DNA of 64,000 bases. It comes from Amycolatopsis sp. QT-25 (GTDB lineage Bacteria; Actinomycetota; Actinomycetes; Mycobacteriales; Pseudonocardiaceae). The stretch's first letter is position 1. Every line of letters starts with the position of its first letter. Below, in pieces: positions 27,760 to 36,276 of this stretch. The notes beneath the pieces are model-generated. The model was not told the DNA's origin. It made no database searches and saw nothing but the letters and a program-made list of their open reading frames with translations. The position numbers were made by a program, and so were the translations under genes. The stretch is from assembly GCF_029369745.1 (NCBI RefSeq), contig NZ_CP120210.1:434001-498000 (forward strand), read 5' to 3'.

Positions 27760-27774
27760 GTGACTGATTGCGGG
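27695..27774. repeat. Long palindrome, family A copy 2, inside the end of proC
   Basis: Perfect 20-base arms (CCCGCAATCAGTCACCTACT and complement) enclosing 40 bases. The left arm and loop are translated as part of proC, whose TAG lies in the right arm. Core AGTAGGTGACTGATTGCGGG is the family A consensus with changes. Confidence 0.85.
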
Positions 27775-27912
27775 AGGTCGTGCAGGCCCATCTCGGTGAC
27801 TCGCGTCGCTTTGACCACATGTGTCCCGCTACTCTCAGGAGAGCACGTGCGTGTCGATACCACAGGTGGGGAAGCCTCGTGGCGCGACACGTGTCGAAGG
27901 ACACGGTGAATC

Positions 27913-28128
27913 ATGCCGCCGAACAAGAAAGACGACCCGCCTTCAGTGGGTCAAGTCCAGTTCCTGACCGTTGCCGAGGTGGCCACGCTGATGCGGGTCT
28001 CCAAGATGACCGTCTACCGCCTCGTTCACTCGGGCGAGCTGCCCGCGGTACGCGTCGGGAAGTCGTTCAGAGTGCCCGAAAAGGCCGTCCACGAATATCT
28101 CCAAGGCGCGTACTTCGACGTGGGCTGA
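27913..28128 (+). CDS. Excisionase/BldC-like HTH DNA-binding protein
   Basis: 71 residues with a MerR-like winged helix: FLTVAEVATLMRVSKMTVYRLVHSGELPAVRVGKSFRVPEKAVHEYLQ. It is the homologue of M. tuberculosis Rv0500A by position and sequence type. Such proteins, BldC included, bind direct repeats cooperatively. The target is unknown. This is distinct from the clearer BldC at 55783. The tiny ribosomal gene follows 145 bases later. Confidence 0.85.
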   Translation: MPPNKKDDPPSVGQVQFLTVAEVATLMRVSKMTVYRLVHSGELPAVRVGKSFRVPEKAVHEYLQGAYFDVG

Positions 28129-28273
28129 GGCCCGCTTCACGGAGCACAACGTGCCCGCCCGAGGGCGTCTTCCGGGGCGCGAGTACCCTGGAAGACCGCT
28201 CGTGCCTGTGCGCTCCACCCGTTGGACGCTGCGCCGGGCAGCGTGACCGACGACGAAGGAAGGAGCGCTCACG

Positions 28274-28375
28274 ATGGGCTCTGTGATCAAGAAGCGCCGT
28301 AAGCGCATGTCGAAGAAGAAGCACCGCAAGTTGCTGCGCCGGACGCGTGTTCAGCGTAGGAAGGCCGGCAAGTAA
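28274..28375 (+). CDS. Small ribosomal subunit protein bS22
   Basis: 33 residues, almost half Lys or Arg: it starts [19 protein letters not shown] and ends RRKAGK. AAGGAG (28259-28264) is 9 bases upstream of the ATG. It is nearly identical to the mycobacterial Rv0500B/bS22 protein seen in mycobacterial ribosome structures, a short helix bound in 16S rRNA. It is followed within 13 bases by a strong hairpin, consistent with a short highly expressed transcript. Easily missed because of its length. Confidence 0.93.
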   Translation: MGSVIKKRRKRMSKKKHRKLLRRTRVQRRKAGK

Positions 28376-28387
28376 GACACAGCCGGT

Positions 28388-28420
28388 GAATGGCCCGTCC
28401 AGTTCCTGGACGGGCCATTC
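28388..28420 (+). terminator. Terminator after bS22
   Basis: Perfect 15-base arms GAATGGCCCGTCCAG / complement around loop TTC, 13 bases after the bS22 stop, with no T-tract. Confidence 0.85.
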
Positions 28421-28531
28421 CCATTCGGTGGACGGTTTCCGTCCGTTCGAGTGAGACGTGCGTCCCCTCCGCGAGCGGCTGGTTAATAGCATGTAAGCGC
28501 TGCGTCGACCACCCCTGATGAGCGGTAACAT

Positions 28532-28563
28532 CTCAAGGGCAGCCGCGCGATGCTTCCCTTGAG
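28532..28563. promoter_or_regulatory. CTCAAGGG inverted repeat in the epimerase leader region
   Basis: CTCAAGGG (28532-28539) and CCCTTGAG (28556-28563), perfect 8-base arms with a 16-base loop, about 100 bases before the epimerase start. It could be an operator or a leader hairpin. Confidence 0.4.
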
Positions 28564-28660
28564 TGCAGGTAGGCGCACACTCGGTGGATCACCTCGCGTT
28601 CAAGGTCATCAGGACCCCGTGATCGAAGTCCGAGAACCGCCCAACGCCGCAGGGAGTCCT

Positions 28661-29710
28661 ATGTCGTCGAACATCGTGCTCGTGACCGGGGTCGGGGGAG
28701 ACCTCGGCGGGAAGCTGCTCGCGAGACTCGGCAACAATCCGGAGTTCGAGCGGGTGCTCGGCGTCGACACCACGCCTCCGCAGAAGTCGGTCCTGCAGCG
28801 GATGGGCCACGCCGAATACGTCCGTGCCGACATCCGCAACCCGCTGATCGCCAAGGTGATCAGCACGGCCAAGGTCGACACCGTGGTCCACGCCTCGTGC
28901 ACCGCGCATCCGGCCGGTCCCGCCCGCCGGACGGCGCTCAAAGAGGTCAACGTCATCGGCACGATGCGGTTGCTGGCGGCCTGCCAGCGCTCGCCACTCG
29001 TGCGCAAGCTCGTGGTGAAGTCGACGGCCGCGGTGTACGGCGCCGGAGCGCGCTCCCAGGCCGTCTTCACCGAGGATTCCGAGCTCATCCCCACCTCCAC
29101 CAGCGGCTACGCGAAGGACGCCGTCGAGATGGAGGGGTACGTCCGCGGGCTCATGCGCCGCCGTCCCGACATCACGACGACGCTGTTCCGGTTCGCCCAT
29201 ATCATCAGCCCCGACATCGACACCGTGCTCTCGCGCTACTTCGCGCTGCCGGTGGTCCCGACCGTCTTCGGCTACGACGCGCGGATCCAGCTGCTGCACG
29301 CTTCCGACGCGCTGGCCGTGTTGGAGCAGGCGACGCTGAACGACGCACCCGGCGTGTTCAATGTCGGCTCGGAAGGGGTACTCACCCTTTCTCAGGCGAT
29401 CCGGCGGGCCGGTCGGATCGAGCTGCCGATGCCCAGCGGGGTCGTGCCGTCGGTCGGCAAGGTGCTGCGCGGCGCCAGGGTGGTCGACTTCTCCGCCGAC
29501 CAGGTGCGGCTGCTGAACTTCGGCCGCGTCGTGGACGTCACGAAGCTCAAGAAGGACTTCGGCTACACCCCGCGCTGGACGACGCGGGAAGCGTTCGACG
29601 ACTACATCACCGGCCGCGGGCTCCGTCCCGTGGTGGACGGAGGCAAGCTGGCCGGGCTCGCCGGCAAGGTGCTGCTGGCCGCGGCGACCGGACAGGCGAC
29701 GCACCGATGA
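28661..29710 (+). CDS. NAD-dependent epimerase/dehydratase (extended SDR)
   Basis: 349 residues from the ATG at 28661 (AGGGAG at 28651-28656). Rossmann motif VLVTGVGGDLGGKLLARLG; catalytic Tyr/Lys appear as SGYAKDAVEM instead of the usual YxxxK, giving Y-A-K at the expected site, so the Tyr-Lys spacing should be checked. It is the homologue of M. tuberculosis Rv0501 (galE2), a membrane or envelope sugar epimerase-like protein of uncertain substrate. The stop overlaps the acyltransferase start (ATGA), as in the mycobacterial Rv0501-Rv0502 pair. Confidence 0.85.
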   Translation: MSSNIVLVTGVGGDLGGKLLARLGNNPEFERVLGVDTTPPQKSVLQRMGHAEYVRADIRNPLIAKVISTAKVDTVVHASCTAHPAGPARRTALKEVNVIGTMRLLAACQRSPLVRKLVVKSTAAVYGAGARSQAVFTEDSELIPTSTSGYAKDAVEMEGYVRGLMRRRPDITTTLFRFAHIISPDIDTVLSRYFALPVVPTVFGYDARIQLLHASDALAVLEQATLNDAPGVFNVGSEGVLTLSQAIRRAGRIELPMPSGVVPSVGKVLRGARVVDFSADQVRLLNFGRVVDVTKLKKDFGYTPRWTTREAFDDYITGRGLRPVVDGGKLAGLAGKVLLAAATGQATHR

Positions 29711-30810
29711 GCAGGCCGCACGAGAACGATCCCGAAAACTCTCACGAAGGCGAGGCGGAAGACGTGAGCGGCGCTGAAGCGCAGATCATCCCGTTGCACG
29801 GCCCCGGCAGAGAGAAGCCGGACCCGGCCGTCGAAGCGGATCGGGATCTTCGCGAGTCCGAAGTGGCACAAGAGCGGCTGCGGCAGGACCGCCGGGCGGA
29901 CGCGCCCGTCGTCGAGTTCCCCGGGACGGCGCGGGTCTCGCCCGCCCGGACCCGCCCGGCCGACGCGGACCTCCTCCCGGCCTCGCTCAGGACGGCGCTG
30001 GGCTTCCTGCGTGACCGGTTGACCGGTGACTACACCGTCGACGAGTTCGGCTTCGACGCCGAGCTCACCGAAACCCTGCTGTTGCCGCCGCTGCGCGCGC
30101 TGTACGAGAAGTGGTTCCGGGTCGACACCTTCGGCGTCGAGAACCTGCCCGCCGACGGCGGCGCGCTGCTGGTGTCGAACCACTCCGGCACGTTGCCGCT
30201 CGACGCGCTGATGACCGCCGTCGCCGTGCACGACCACGTCCCCGGCGGCAGGCATCTGCGCGGCCTCGGCGCGGATCTGGTGTTCCAGCTACCGCTGATC
30301 GGCTCCTTCGCCCGCAAGTCCGGGCAGACGCTCGCCTGCAACGCGGACGCGGAACGCCTGCTGCGCAAGGGAGAACTCGTCGGCGTCTGGCCGGAAGGGT
30401 TCAAGGGCATCGGGAAGCCGTTCTCCTCGCGGTACAAACTGCAGCGGTTCGGCCGCGGTGGGTTCGTGTCCGCCGCGCTGCGGACCGGGGTGCCGATCAT
30501 TCCCGTGTCGGTCGTCGGCGCGGAGGAGATCTACCCGAAGGTCGGCGACCTCAAGCTGCTCGCGCGGGTGCTGGGCCTGCCGTACTTCCCGGTGACGCCG
30601 TTCTTCCCGCTGCTGGGCCCGCTCGGCGCGATCCCGCTGCCGACGAAGTGGAGCATCGAGTTCGGCGAGCCCTTCCGCACCGACACCTACGACGCGGACG
30701 CCGTCGACGACCCGATGCTGGTCTTCACGCTGACCGATCAGGTGCGGGAGTCGATCCAGCAGTCGCTCTACAAACGCCTTTCGCAGCGGAAGAGCGTGTT
30801 CAAGGGCTAG
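29707..30810 (+). CDS. Lysophospholipid acyltransferase family protein
   Basis: 367 residues. An acidic, probably disordered N-terminus of about 115 residues precedes a PlsC-type domain: HxxxxD motif in SNHSGTLPLDALM, a second block with FARKSGQTLACNADAERLL, and the glycerophosphate-binding WPEGFKGIGKPFSSRYKLQ (PEG at the expected spacing), then VSVVGAEEIYP. It should transfer an acyl chain to a glycerolipid or lipid carrier at the membrane. It is coupled to the epimerase by a 4-base overlap. Confidence 0.88.
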   Translation: MSRPHENDPENSHEGEAEDVSGAEAQIIPLHGPGREKPDPAVEADRDLRESEVAQERLRQDRRADAPVVEFPGTARVSPARTRPADADLLPASLRTALGFLRDRLTGDYTVDEFGFDAELTETLLLPPLRALYEKWFRVDTFGVENLPADGGALLVSNHSGTLPLDALMTAVAVHDHVPGGRHLRGLGADLVFQLPLIGSFARKSGQTLACNADAERLLRKGELVGVWPEGFKGIGKPFSSRYKLQRFGRGGFVSAALRTGVPIIPVSVVGAEEIYPKVGDLKLLARVLGLPYFPVTPFFPLLGPLGAIPLPTKWSIEFGEPFRTDTYDADAVDDPMLVFTLTDQVRESIQQSLYKRLSQRKSVFKG

Positions 30811-30960
30811 GCACTGATTACGCCGAAAACCGTGAGTCGCGCTTCAGGGTCATCGAGGGTTGGGCGAACATGGCGCGATGGAGTCGGCGCCGGAAGCGAA
30901 CTCGCCCGCGGCACGGGGTGCTCGACTGTCCATAAGGGACAAGTGTCGAGCTGAGAGCGC

Positions 30961-31065
30961 ACTCGCGTGATCAGACTCGTAACTCGCGTGATCAGGGCCG
31001 GAACTCGCGTGATCAGACTCGTAACTCGCGTGATCAGGGCCGGAACTCGTGTGATCAGGGCCGGA
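30961..31065. repeat. Five tandem 21-base repeats
   Basis: Five contiguous units starting at 30961, 30982, 31003, 31024 and 31045. Each has the core ACTCGCGTGATCAG (ACTCGTGTGATCAG in the fifth) with one of two endings: ACTCGTA (units 1 and 3) or GGCCGGA (units 2, 4, 5), so the order is A-B-A-B-B. Every unit contains the palindrome TGATCA. It sits between convergent genes. Confidence 0.92.
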
Positions 31066-31083
31066 ACTCTCGAGTTCCGGCCC
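31058..31083 (+). terminator. GC-rich hairpin at the end of the tandem repeats
   Basis: GGGCCGGAACT / AGTTCCGGCCC, 11-base arms with a CTCG loop, formed from the last repeat ending. It is a terminator candidate for the acyltransferase operon. Confidence 0.6.
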
Positions 31084-31114
31084 GAGGCAAGTTTCGACGA
31101 GGGCTGACGCCCGC

Positions 31115-31189
31115 CGCAATTAGTCACCTACTTGCGGGGGCACGGGCGCGGGCGGGGCCGCGATCACCGCAAGCAGGTGACTAAGTGCG
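31115..31189. repeat. Long palindrome, family A copy 3
   Basis: 23-base arms (left from CGCAATTAGTCACCTACTTG) pairing at 21 of 23 positions, loop about 29 bases. It lies between the convergent acyltransferase and HAD genes, ending 10 bases from the latter's stop. Confidence 0.82.
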
Positions 31190-31198
31190 AAGAGGGGG

Positions 31199-32107
31199 TC
31201 AGCGGCGCCGGTACGCCATGCCGGCCGCGACGGCGCCGGCCACGGCGCCGACGCCCAGTACCGAAGGCACGCCGATCTTCGCCGCCTTCCGGCCGGTCCG
31301 GAAGTCGCGGATCTCCCAGCCGCGTGCCCGCGCGACGTCGCGGAGACCGCCGTCGGGGTTCACCGCCACCGCGGTTCCGGCGACCGACAGCATCGGGACG
31401 TCGTTCTGCGAGTCCGAGTACGCGGTGCAGCGCTTGAGATTCAGCCCTTCGCGTGACGCCAGTGCCCGCACGGCGTGGGCTTTCGCGCGGCCGTGCAGCA
31501 GGTCGCCGACGAGACGGCCGGTGTAGACGCCGTCCTTGGTCTCCGCGACGGTACCCAGCGCGCCGGTGAGGCCCAGGCGCCGCGAGATGATGGCCGCGAG
31601 TTCGATCGGGGTCGCGGTGACGAGCCAGACGCGCTGCCCGGCGTCGAGGTGCATCTGCGCGAGCGCGCGGGTGCCGGACCAGATCTTGTCCGCCATCAGC
31701 TCGTCGTAGATCTCTTCGCTGATGTCGGTCAGTTCCCGCACGGTGCGACCGGCCACAAAGGACAGTGCGCGCTCGCGGTGGGTTTTGATGTCCTCTTTGT
31801 TCTCACGGCCGCCGAGCCGGAATTTCACTTGCTGCCAAACGAATCCGGCCAGATCGGCGGAGGTGAAGAACTTGCGTGCGGCCAGCCCGCGGGCGAAGTA
31901 GAAGATCGACGCGCCCATCATCATGGTGTTGTCGACGTCGAAGAACGCGGCCGCCGTCAGGTCCGGCGGAGCGGGCGGCGCGGGCGGTTCGAGGGCTTCG
32001 GCGGACGCGGTGGCCATGGCGGCCTCGGCCGACGCCTCACCCGCGAGCTCGGCCAGCCGTTCGAGCTCTTGACTCTTGTCCCTGCCCCGCCAAACTGACA
32101 CGCACAC
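31199..32107 (-). CDS. HAD-IB family hydrolase (SerB1-like phosphatase)
   Basis: 302 residues. HAD motif I is [13 protein letters not shown] (nucleophile and acid/base Asp), motif [10 protein letters not shown], and motif [18 protein letters not shown] cap region of about 90 residues lies between I and II, as in SerB and the HAD-IB group; a C-terminal hydrophobic segment near residue 280 suggests a membrane tail. M. tuberculosis Rv0505c (serB1) is in the equivalent place. Phosphoserine as substrate is not proven. Start uncertain (GTG 32107 or 32101). Confidence 0.85.
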   Translation of the reverse strand: MCVSVWRGRDKSQELERLAELAGEASAEAAMATASAEALEPPAPPAPPDLTAAAFFDVDNTMMMGASIFYFARGLAARKFFTSADLAGFVWQQVKFRLGGRENKEDIKTHRERALSFVAGRTVRELTDISEEIYDELMADKIWSGTRALAQMHLDAGQRVWLVTATPIELAAIISRRLGLTGALGTVAETKDGVYTGRLVGDLLHGRAKAHAVRALASREGLNLKRCTAYSDSQNDVPMLSVAGTAVAVNPDGGLRDVARARGWEIRDFRTGRKAAKIGVPSVLGVGAVAGAVAAGMAYRRR

Positions 32108-32196
32108 CGCCTCCGGAATCCCAGGTGCCTATGCACAGCGTAGCGAGCGCTCGACCGGTTCGTACCAGGTGTGGCGCCTCCCTCGTCTACAGAGCG

Positions 32197-33291
32197 TCAG
32201 CCGATGACTATCGGCGGTAACCCCGGGATGAGCGGCGGAATCGAGAGCAGCGGCGGCTGCGGGGTGACGGTCGGCGTCGGCACGGACGGCGGATTCGTGG
32301 GGCCGGGGGTGGGCACCACGGGTGGCGGCGTGCCGCCGGTGGACGGCGCGAGCGGTCCGGTCGGGGCGGCGGTGTCCGCGGCGGACGACGGCGGCACCGA
32401 CGTCGGCGATGGCGACGAACCGGCCGGGGCGGACGACGGCGGGGGCGGCGACACCGGCGGCACGACCGCGTGGGGCGAACCGGGATCGCGTACGCAGTCG
32501 CCGTCGGCCGGGACGGCGCCCAGTTCGTCGGCGGAGCCCGTGGTGATCGTGTAGCAGACCAATCGCGAGCCGAGATCCGTCGTGCGCTCCTGGACCTTGT
32601 CGAGGAGGCTTCGTGCCGCGGCGAACTTGTCGCGGGCTTCGGCGGGCGCCTGCCCGACCTGGACACCGAGCCGATCGGACTGCTGCTGCGCCCAAGAGCG
32701 GAGTTCGGTCAGCCGCGTCTGGCCGCCCTGGTCGGTGACGATCGCCGTCAGTTGCGAGACCCCGGCCCGCAGATCCGTCTCGAAATCGGCGAGTCCGGTG
32801 AAATACGCGTCGGTGGGCGCGGCCTGCCGGGTCAGTTCGGCGAGCTCGCCGACGCGGCCCGCGGCGAACTCCAGATGCTTCTTCGCCTTGTCCTGCTCGT
32901 CGAAGGTGAGCCCGAGCGCGGCCGATTCACCCGTTCGCTTGATGCCGTAGAGCGGGTCGCCCGGCAACGCGTCCTTGGACAACAGCAGCGTGATGCCGCC
33001 CAGCACCAGTACGAGCGCGGCGGCGGCCGCGGCGAGGTTGGCGACGACGTGACCGCGACGCTTCGGCGCGGCCTCGGCCTCGGCTTCGGCGAGCCGTCCG
33101 GCGATCTCGTCGCGGATGCGTTGCCGGGTTTCGGCGTCGGGAGCGCCGCCGGCGCCCAGTTCGCGCAGGCCACCGACGAGGGCGAGCTCGTGGGCGAACT
33201 CGTCGTCCGCCGGGGACGCGGTGCCGTCGACAAGGTCGGCGAAGCGGTCACCGTCCGCCCGCTCCCGCGCGAACCATCCCGGCACGCCCAC
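32197..33291 (-). CDS. DUF5667 membrane protein, probable anti-sigma factor for the BldN-like sigma factor
   Basis: 364 residues, GTG start. Layout: N-terminal region with ADGDRFADLVDGTASPADDEFAHEL and QRIRDEIAGRLAE (a plausible sigma-binding segment), one membrane helix (about 82-103), an extracytoplasmic DUF5667 domain (about 105-255, DPLYGIKRTGESAALGLTFDE), then a proline/threonine-rich tail of about 95 residues. It follows the sigma gene by 162 bases on the same strand, where Streptomyces has rsbN beside bldN. I infer an RsbN-like role. Confidence 0.75.
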   Translation of the reverse strand: MGVPGWFARERADGDRFADLVDGTASPADDEFAHELALVGGLRELGAGGAPDAETRQRIRDEIAGRLAEAEAEAAPKRRGHVVANLAAAAAALVLVLGGITLLLSKDALPGDPLYGIKRTGESAALGLTFDEQDKAKKHLEFAAGRVGELAELTRQAAPTDAYFTGLADFETDLRAGVSQLTAIVTDQGGQTRLTELRSWAQQQSDRLGVQVGQAPAEARDKFAAARSLLDKVQERTTDLGSRLVCYTITTGSADELGAVPADGDCVRDPGSPHAVVPPVSPPPPSSAPAGSSPSPTSVPPSSAADTAAPTGPLAPSTGGTPPPVVPTPGPTNPPSVPTPTVTPQPPLLSIPPLIPGLPPIVIG

Positions 33292-33453
33292 GGCGAAGTC
33301 TCCATCTGCTCAGCCCGGTCCTGACACCGGTCTGGCTGGGAAAACGAGCGGGGACGCCCAAGGGTTACGGCAAGGCCCGGTGGGGGATGAATATTAGCCC
33401 GATGCCACAACGCGAAGCGTTTCCGGTGAGAGGGTGGTGAGTATATCGGCGGG

Positions 33454-34155
33454 TCAACGCAGTCCCGTGGGCAGAAGTTGCGCCAAACGGCGTACCGCGC
33501 GGTGCTGAAGGGCCTTGATGGCGCCTTCGTTGCGTTTCATGATCGCCGCGGTCTCGGCGACCGAGAGTCCCTGCATGAACCGCAGCACGATGCACTCGCG
33601 CTGGTCCTCGCCGAGTTCGGCGACGCACCGCAACAACTCGGCGCGGGTCGCGCGGCTGATGGCCTGCTGCTCCGGCCCGGCGACGGCCTGCACGCCGACG
33701 TTGCCGATCGGGGCCCCGTTCGGCTCGGCGACCTCGTCGGTGACGACCTCGAGGCGGAACCGGCTCGACTTCACGTGGTCGAGGATGATGTTGCGCGCGA
33801 TCGTGACGAACCAGGCGCCGACGTCCCGCCCCTGGTAGCTCACCGACGTGATGCGGCGCAGGGCGCGAAGGAAGGTCTCGCTGGTGACGTCCTCGGCGAG
33901 ATCCCGGTCGCCGAGGCGGAACAGGACATAGCGGTAGACGACGTCGACGTAGCGGTCGTAGAGCCGTCCGAAAGCGGAGGTGTCGCCGCCCTGCGCGGCG
34001 CTGACCAGTTCCCAGGCCTCGGCCTTCGCGGCTTCGGCGGCGGCGTCCGGAATTTCGCCGTCCTTGGGCCGGGCGGACGGAGCCGCAGGGAAACCGGCCC
34101 GGCGGAGTATGTGGCCCGCCACCATGGAGACGGGGTTCGGCACGGGAAAGGTCAC
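33454..34155 (-). CDS. bldN: BldN-like ECF sigma factor
   Basis: 233 residues from a GTG at 34155 with GGGAGGT upstream. After an N-terminal extension of about 55 residues come sigma region 2 (FGRLYDRYVDVVYRYVLFRL, TSETFLRALRRITSVSYQGRD, GAWFVTIARNIILDHVKSS) and region 4 (QRECIVLRFMQGLSVAETAAIMKRNEGAIKALQHRAVRRLAQLLP). The extension and region 2/4 wording closely resemble Streptomyces BldN, which is made as a pro-sigma factor. The rex-hemA-hemC-hemD genes nearby match the Streptomyces neighbourhood. No recognition sequence is seen here. Confidence 0.85.
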   Translation of the reverse strand: MTFPVPNPVSMVAGHILRRAGFPAAPSARPKDGEIPDAAAEAAKAEAWELVSAAQGGDTSAFGRLYDRYVDVVYRYVLFRLGDRDLAEDVTSETFLRALRRITSVSYQGRDVGAWFVTIARNIILDHVKSSRFRLEVVTDEVAEPNGAPIGNVGVQAVAGPEQQAISRATRAELLRCVAELGEDQRECIVLRFMQGLSVAETAAIMKRNEGAIKALQHRAVRRLAQLLPTGLR

Positions 34156-34358
34156 GGTGCACCTCCCGTTCCGGACAGGGAGTACCGGCCCGCATGTCCC
34201 ACCGCCGCGTGGGCCTGCAAGATCTGCACGTCCGGACTCCCTTTCTCACCATCGAGTGATCAACACCACTCGACGATGTCCAGCAGCATACGTGTAGTTA
34301 CCGCGAAGTAGGTAGCGGTGCCGGGGTCACGGAACCGCGACGAAGGCGAGTGCCCCCC

Positions 34359-35933
34359 ATGACGGTGGCCGAGATGACAAACTGGCAACGCCGTTCATCC
34401 CAGGGAAGAGGTTCGCAGTTGAGTGCGGAGCAGGTTGCCGAAGGAAGCGTGCCCACCTTGCTCGTCGAGGCCGCCCGCCAGTGGCCCGGCAAAGCGGCGG
34501 TCAGGGAGACCGGGGGTGGGGCCGCACTGACTTGGGCGCAACTCGACAACGCCGCCCACGCGCTGGCCCGCGCCCTGCTCGACGCGGGAATCGAGCGGGG
34601 GGACAGGGTGGCGTTGCGGCTGCCGACGTCGGCCGCGTTCGCCGTCTCCCTGTTCGGCGCGCTCCGGGCGGGCGCGGTGGTCGTCCCGATGTCGCCGCAG
34701 ACTCCCGCGGCGGAGCTGAACGGACTGCTGGAGCACAGCGGCACGCGGCTCGTCCTCGAACGTGAAACGACCGAAGAACTCCCCGAGGGAGTGACGAGCC
34801 TCTCACCCCCTGTTACCTCGGATGGAGTAGCCGAACCGGTCGACGCCGCCGGGTCCGGAGAGGACATAGCGGTCATCTCATACACCTCCGGTACGACCGG
34901 CCCCCCGCGCGGCGTCATGCTGTCGCACCGTGCGCTGTTGGCGAACCTCGACCAGCTGAGCCGGATCGTCCCGCCGCCGCTCGCGCACGGCGACCGCGTG
35001 CTCATCACCATCCCGTTGTTCCACGTCTACGGACTGGGGCCGGGCCTGCTGCAGACCACGGCGGTCGGTGCGACGGCGATCCTGTCCGAACGGTTCCTCG
35101 CCGAGCGGACGCTGGCCGACTGCGCCGAGTACCGGGTGACCTCTATCGCCGGGGTACCCACGATGTACGCCGAGTTCGCCGCGATGGATCCCGAAGAGCT
35201 CGGGCGGGGCCTCTCCACCGTCCGGCGGATGACCTCGGGCGCGGCGCCGCTGCACCCCAAGATCCTCACCGCGCTCCGCGGCGCCACCGGACTCGACGTC
35301 TACGAGGGCTACGGCCTCACCGAATGCGCGCCCGTGGTCACCACGACGCTGGTCACGGGCTACCCGAAACCGGGTTCGGTCGGGCGGCCGCTGCCCGGCG
35401 TCGAGCTCCGGCTGGTCGACAGCGACGGCGGCACAGGATCCGTTCCGCTGGACCCGGACGACCTCGGCGACGCCTTCGACTCCGGCGGCGGCACCGGTCT
35501 GGTGTCGATCCGCGGTGCGAACCTGTTCTCCGGCTACTGGCCCGACGGCTCGCACGGTCCCGGCGAGGACGGCTGGTTCCGCACCGGCGACGTCGGCTAC
35601 CTCGACACCGACGGCGACCTGCACCTGGTGGACCGCGCCAACGACCTGATCATCGTCAACGGCTTCAACGTCTTCCCGCACGAGGTCGAGAACGTGATCT
35701 CCATGCTGGACGAGGTCATCGAGGCGGGCGTCGTCGGCGTCGTCGACGAGCGGACCGGCGAAGCGGTGAAGGCCGTCGTCGTCCCCGCGCCCGGCGCTTC
35801 GCTCTCGGAGCAGCAGGTCGTCGAGCACTGCGCGGAACACCTGGCCGGGTACAAGGTGCCGCACACCGTCGAGTTCGCCGAGTCCCTGCCGCATTCGGCC
35901 ACCGGGAAGCTGCGCAGAATGCGACTGCGCTGA
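34359..35933 (+). CDS. AMP-dependent acyl-CoA synthetase/ligase
   Basis: About 524 residues from the ATG at 34359; GTG 34350 and ATG 34374 are alternatives and none has an ideal ribosome site. All adenylation motifs are present: P-loop ISYTSGTTGPPRGVMLSH, EGYGLTECAPVVT, GWFRTGDVGYLDTDGDL, VDRANDLIIVNGFNVFPHEVE and the lysine in ATGKLRRMRLR. It should activate a carboxylic acid, probably a fatty acid, to acyl-CoA in the cytoplasm. Divergent from the sigma factor gene across about 200 bases. Confidence 0.92.
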   Translation: MTVAEMTNWQRRSSQGRGSQLSAEQVAEGSVPTLLVEAARQWPGKAAVRETGGGAALTWAQLDNAAHALARALLDAGIERGDRVALRLPTSAAFAVSLFGALRAGAVVVPMSPQTPAAELNGLLEHSGTRLVLERETTEELPEGVTSLSPPVTSDGVAEPVDAAGSGEDIAVISYTSGTTGPPRGVMLSHRALLANLDQLSRIVPPPLAHGDRVLITIPLFHVYGLGPGLLQTTAVGATAILSERFLAERTLADCAEYRVTSIAGVPTMYAEFAAMDPEELGRGLSTVRRMTSGAAPLHPKILTALRGATGLDVYEGYGLTECAPVVTTTLVTGYPKPGSVGRPLPGVELRLVDSDGGTGSVPLDPDDLGDAFDSGGGTGLVSIRGANLFSGYWPDGSHGPGEDGWFRTGDVGYLDTDGDLHLVDRANDLIIVNGFNVFPHEVENVISMLDEVIEAGVVGVVDERTGEAVKAVVVPAPGASLSEQQVVEHCAEHLAGYKVPHTVEFAESLPHSATGKLRRMRLR

Positions 35934-35981
35934 TGAGCCCCCGGCGGGAAAGCGTGCTTCGGACCGGGTAAGGATGGACGT

Positions 35982-36218
35982 ATGGCGCACTACGTGACCG
36001 TCATGACCCGCACGGGTTGCCATCTGTGCGAGGTCGCGGAACAGGACATCGAACGGATCTGCGGTGAGCTGGGCGTCGCCTGGTCGGCGCAGGACGTCGA
36101 CAGCGACCCCGAATGGCGGGCCGAGTACGGCGACCGCGTGCCGGTGATCCTGATCGACGACGCCGAACACGGCTACTGGCGGGTCGAAGAGGACAGGCTC
36201 CGGAAGGCACTGGCGTAA
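35982..36218 (+). CDS. Glutaredoxin-like small redox protein
   Basis: 78 residues: VMTRTGCHLCEVAEQDI carries the CxxC active site (Cys-His-Leu-Cys), and a cis-proline-type VPVILID segment follows. It belongs to the DUF836/glutaredoxin-like group, as M. tuberculosis Rv0508. Likely partner is mycothiol or thioredoxin (inference). TAAGGAT (35969-35975) ends 6 bases before the ATG, suggesting a leaderless mRNA. Confidence 0.88.
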   Translation: MAHYVTVMTRTGCHLCEVAEQDIERICGELGVAWSAQDVDSDPEWRAEYGDRVPVILIDDAEHGYWRVEEDRLRKALA

Positions 36219-36276
36219 CACACTCGTAAGGGGCGATCGGCCGACCTTCCGGCCCTTCGGCTCCGAAGATGGAGAC

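Noticed and set aside
30961-31065. CRISPR-like array
   Set aside because: Units are contiguous with no spacers and no cas genes are present.
30807-31127. Minus-strand frame with repeated VPALITRV peptides
   Set aside because: It is only the translation of the 21-base tandem repeats (a multiple of three), with no start context or homologue.
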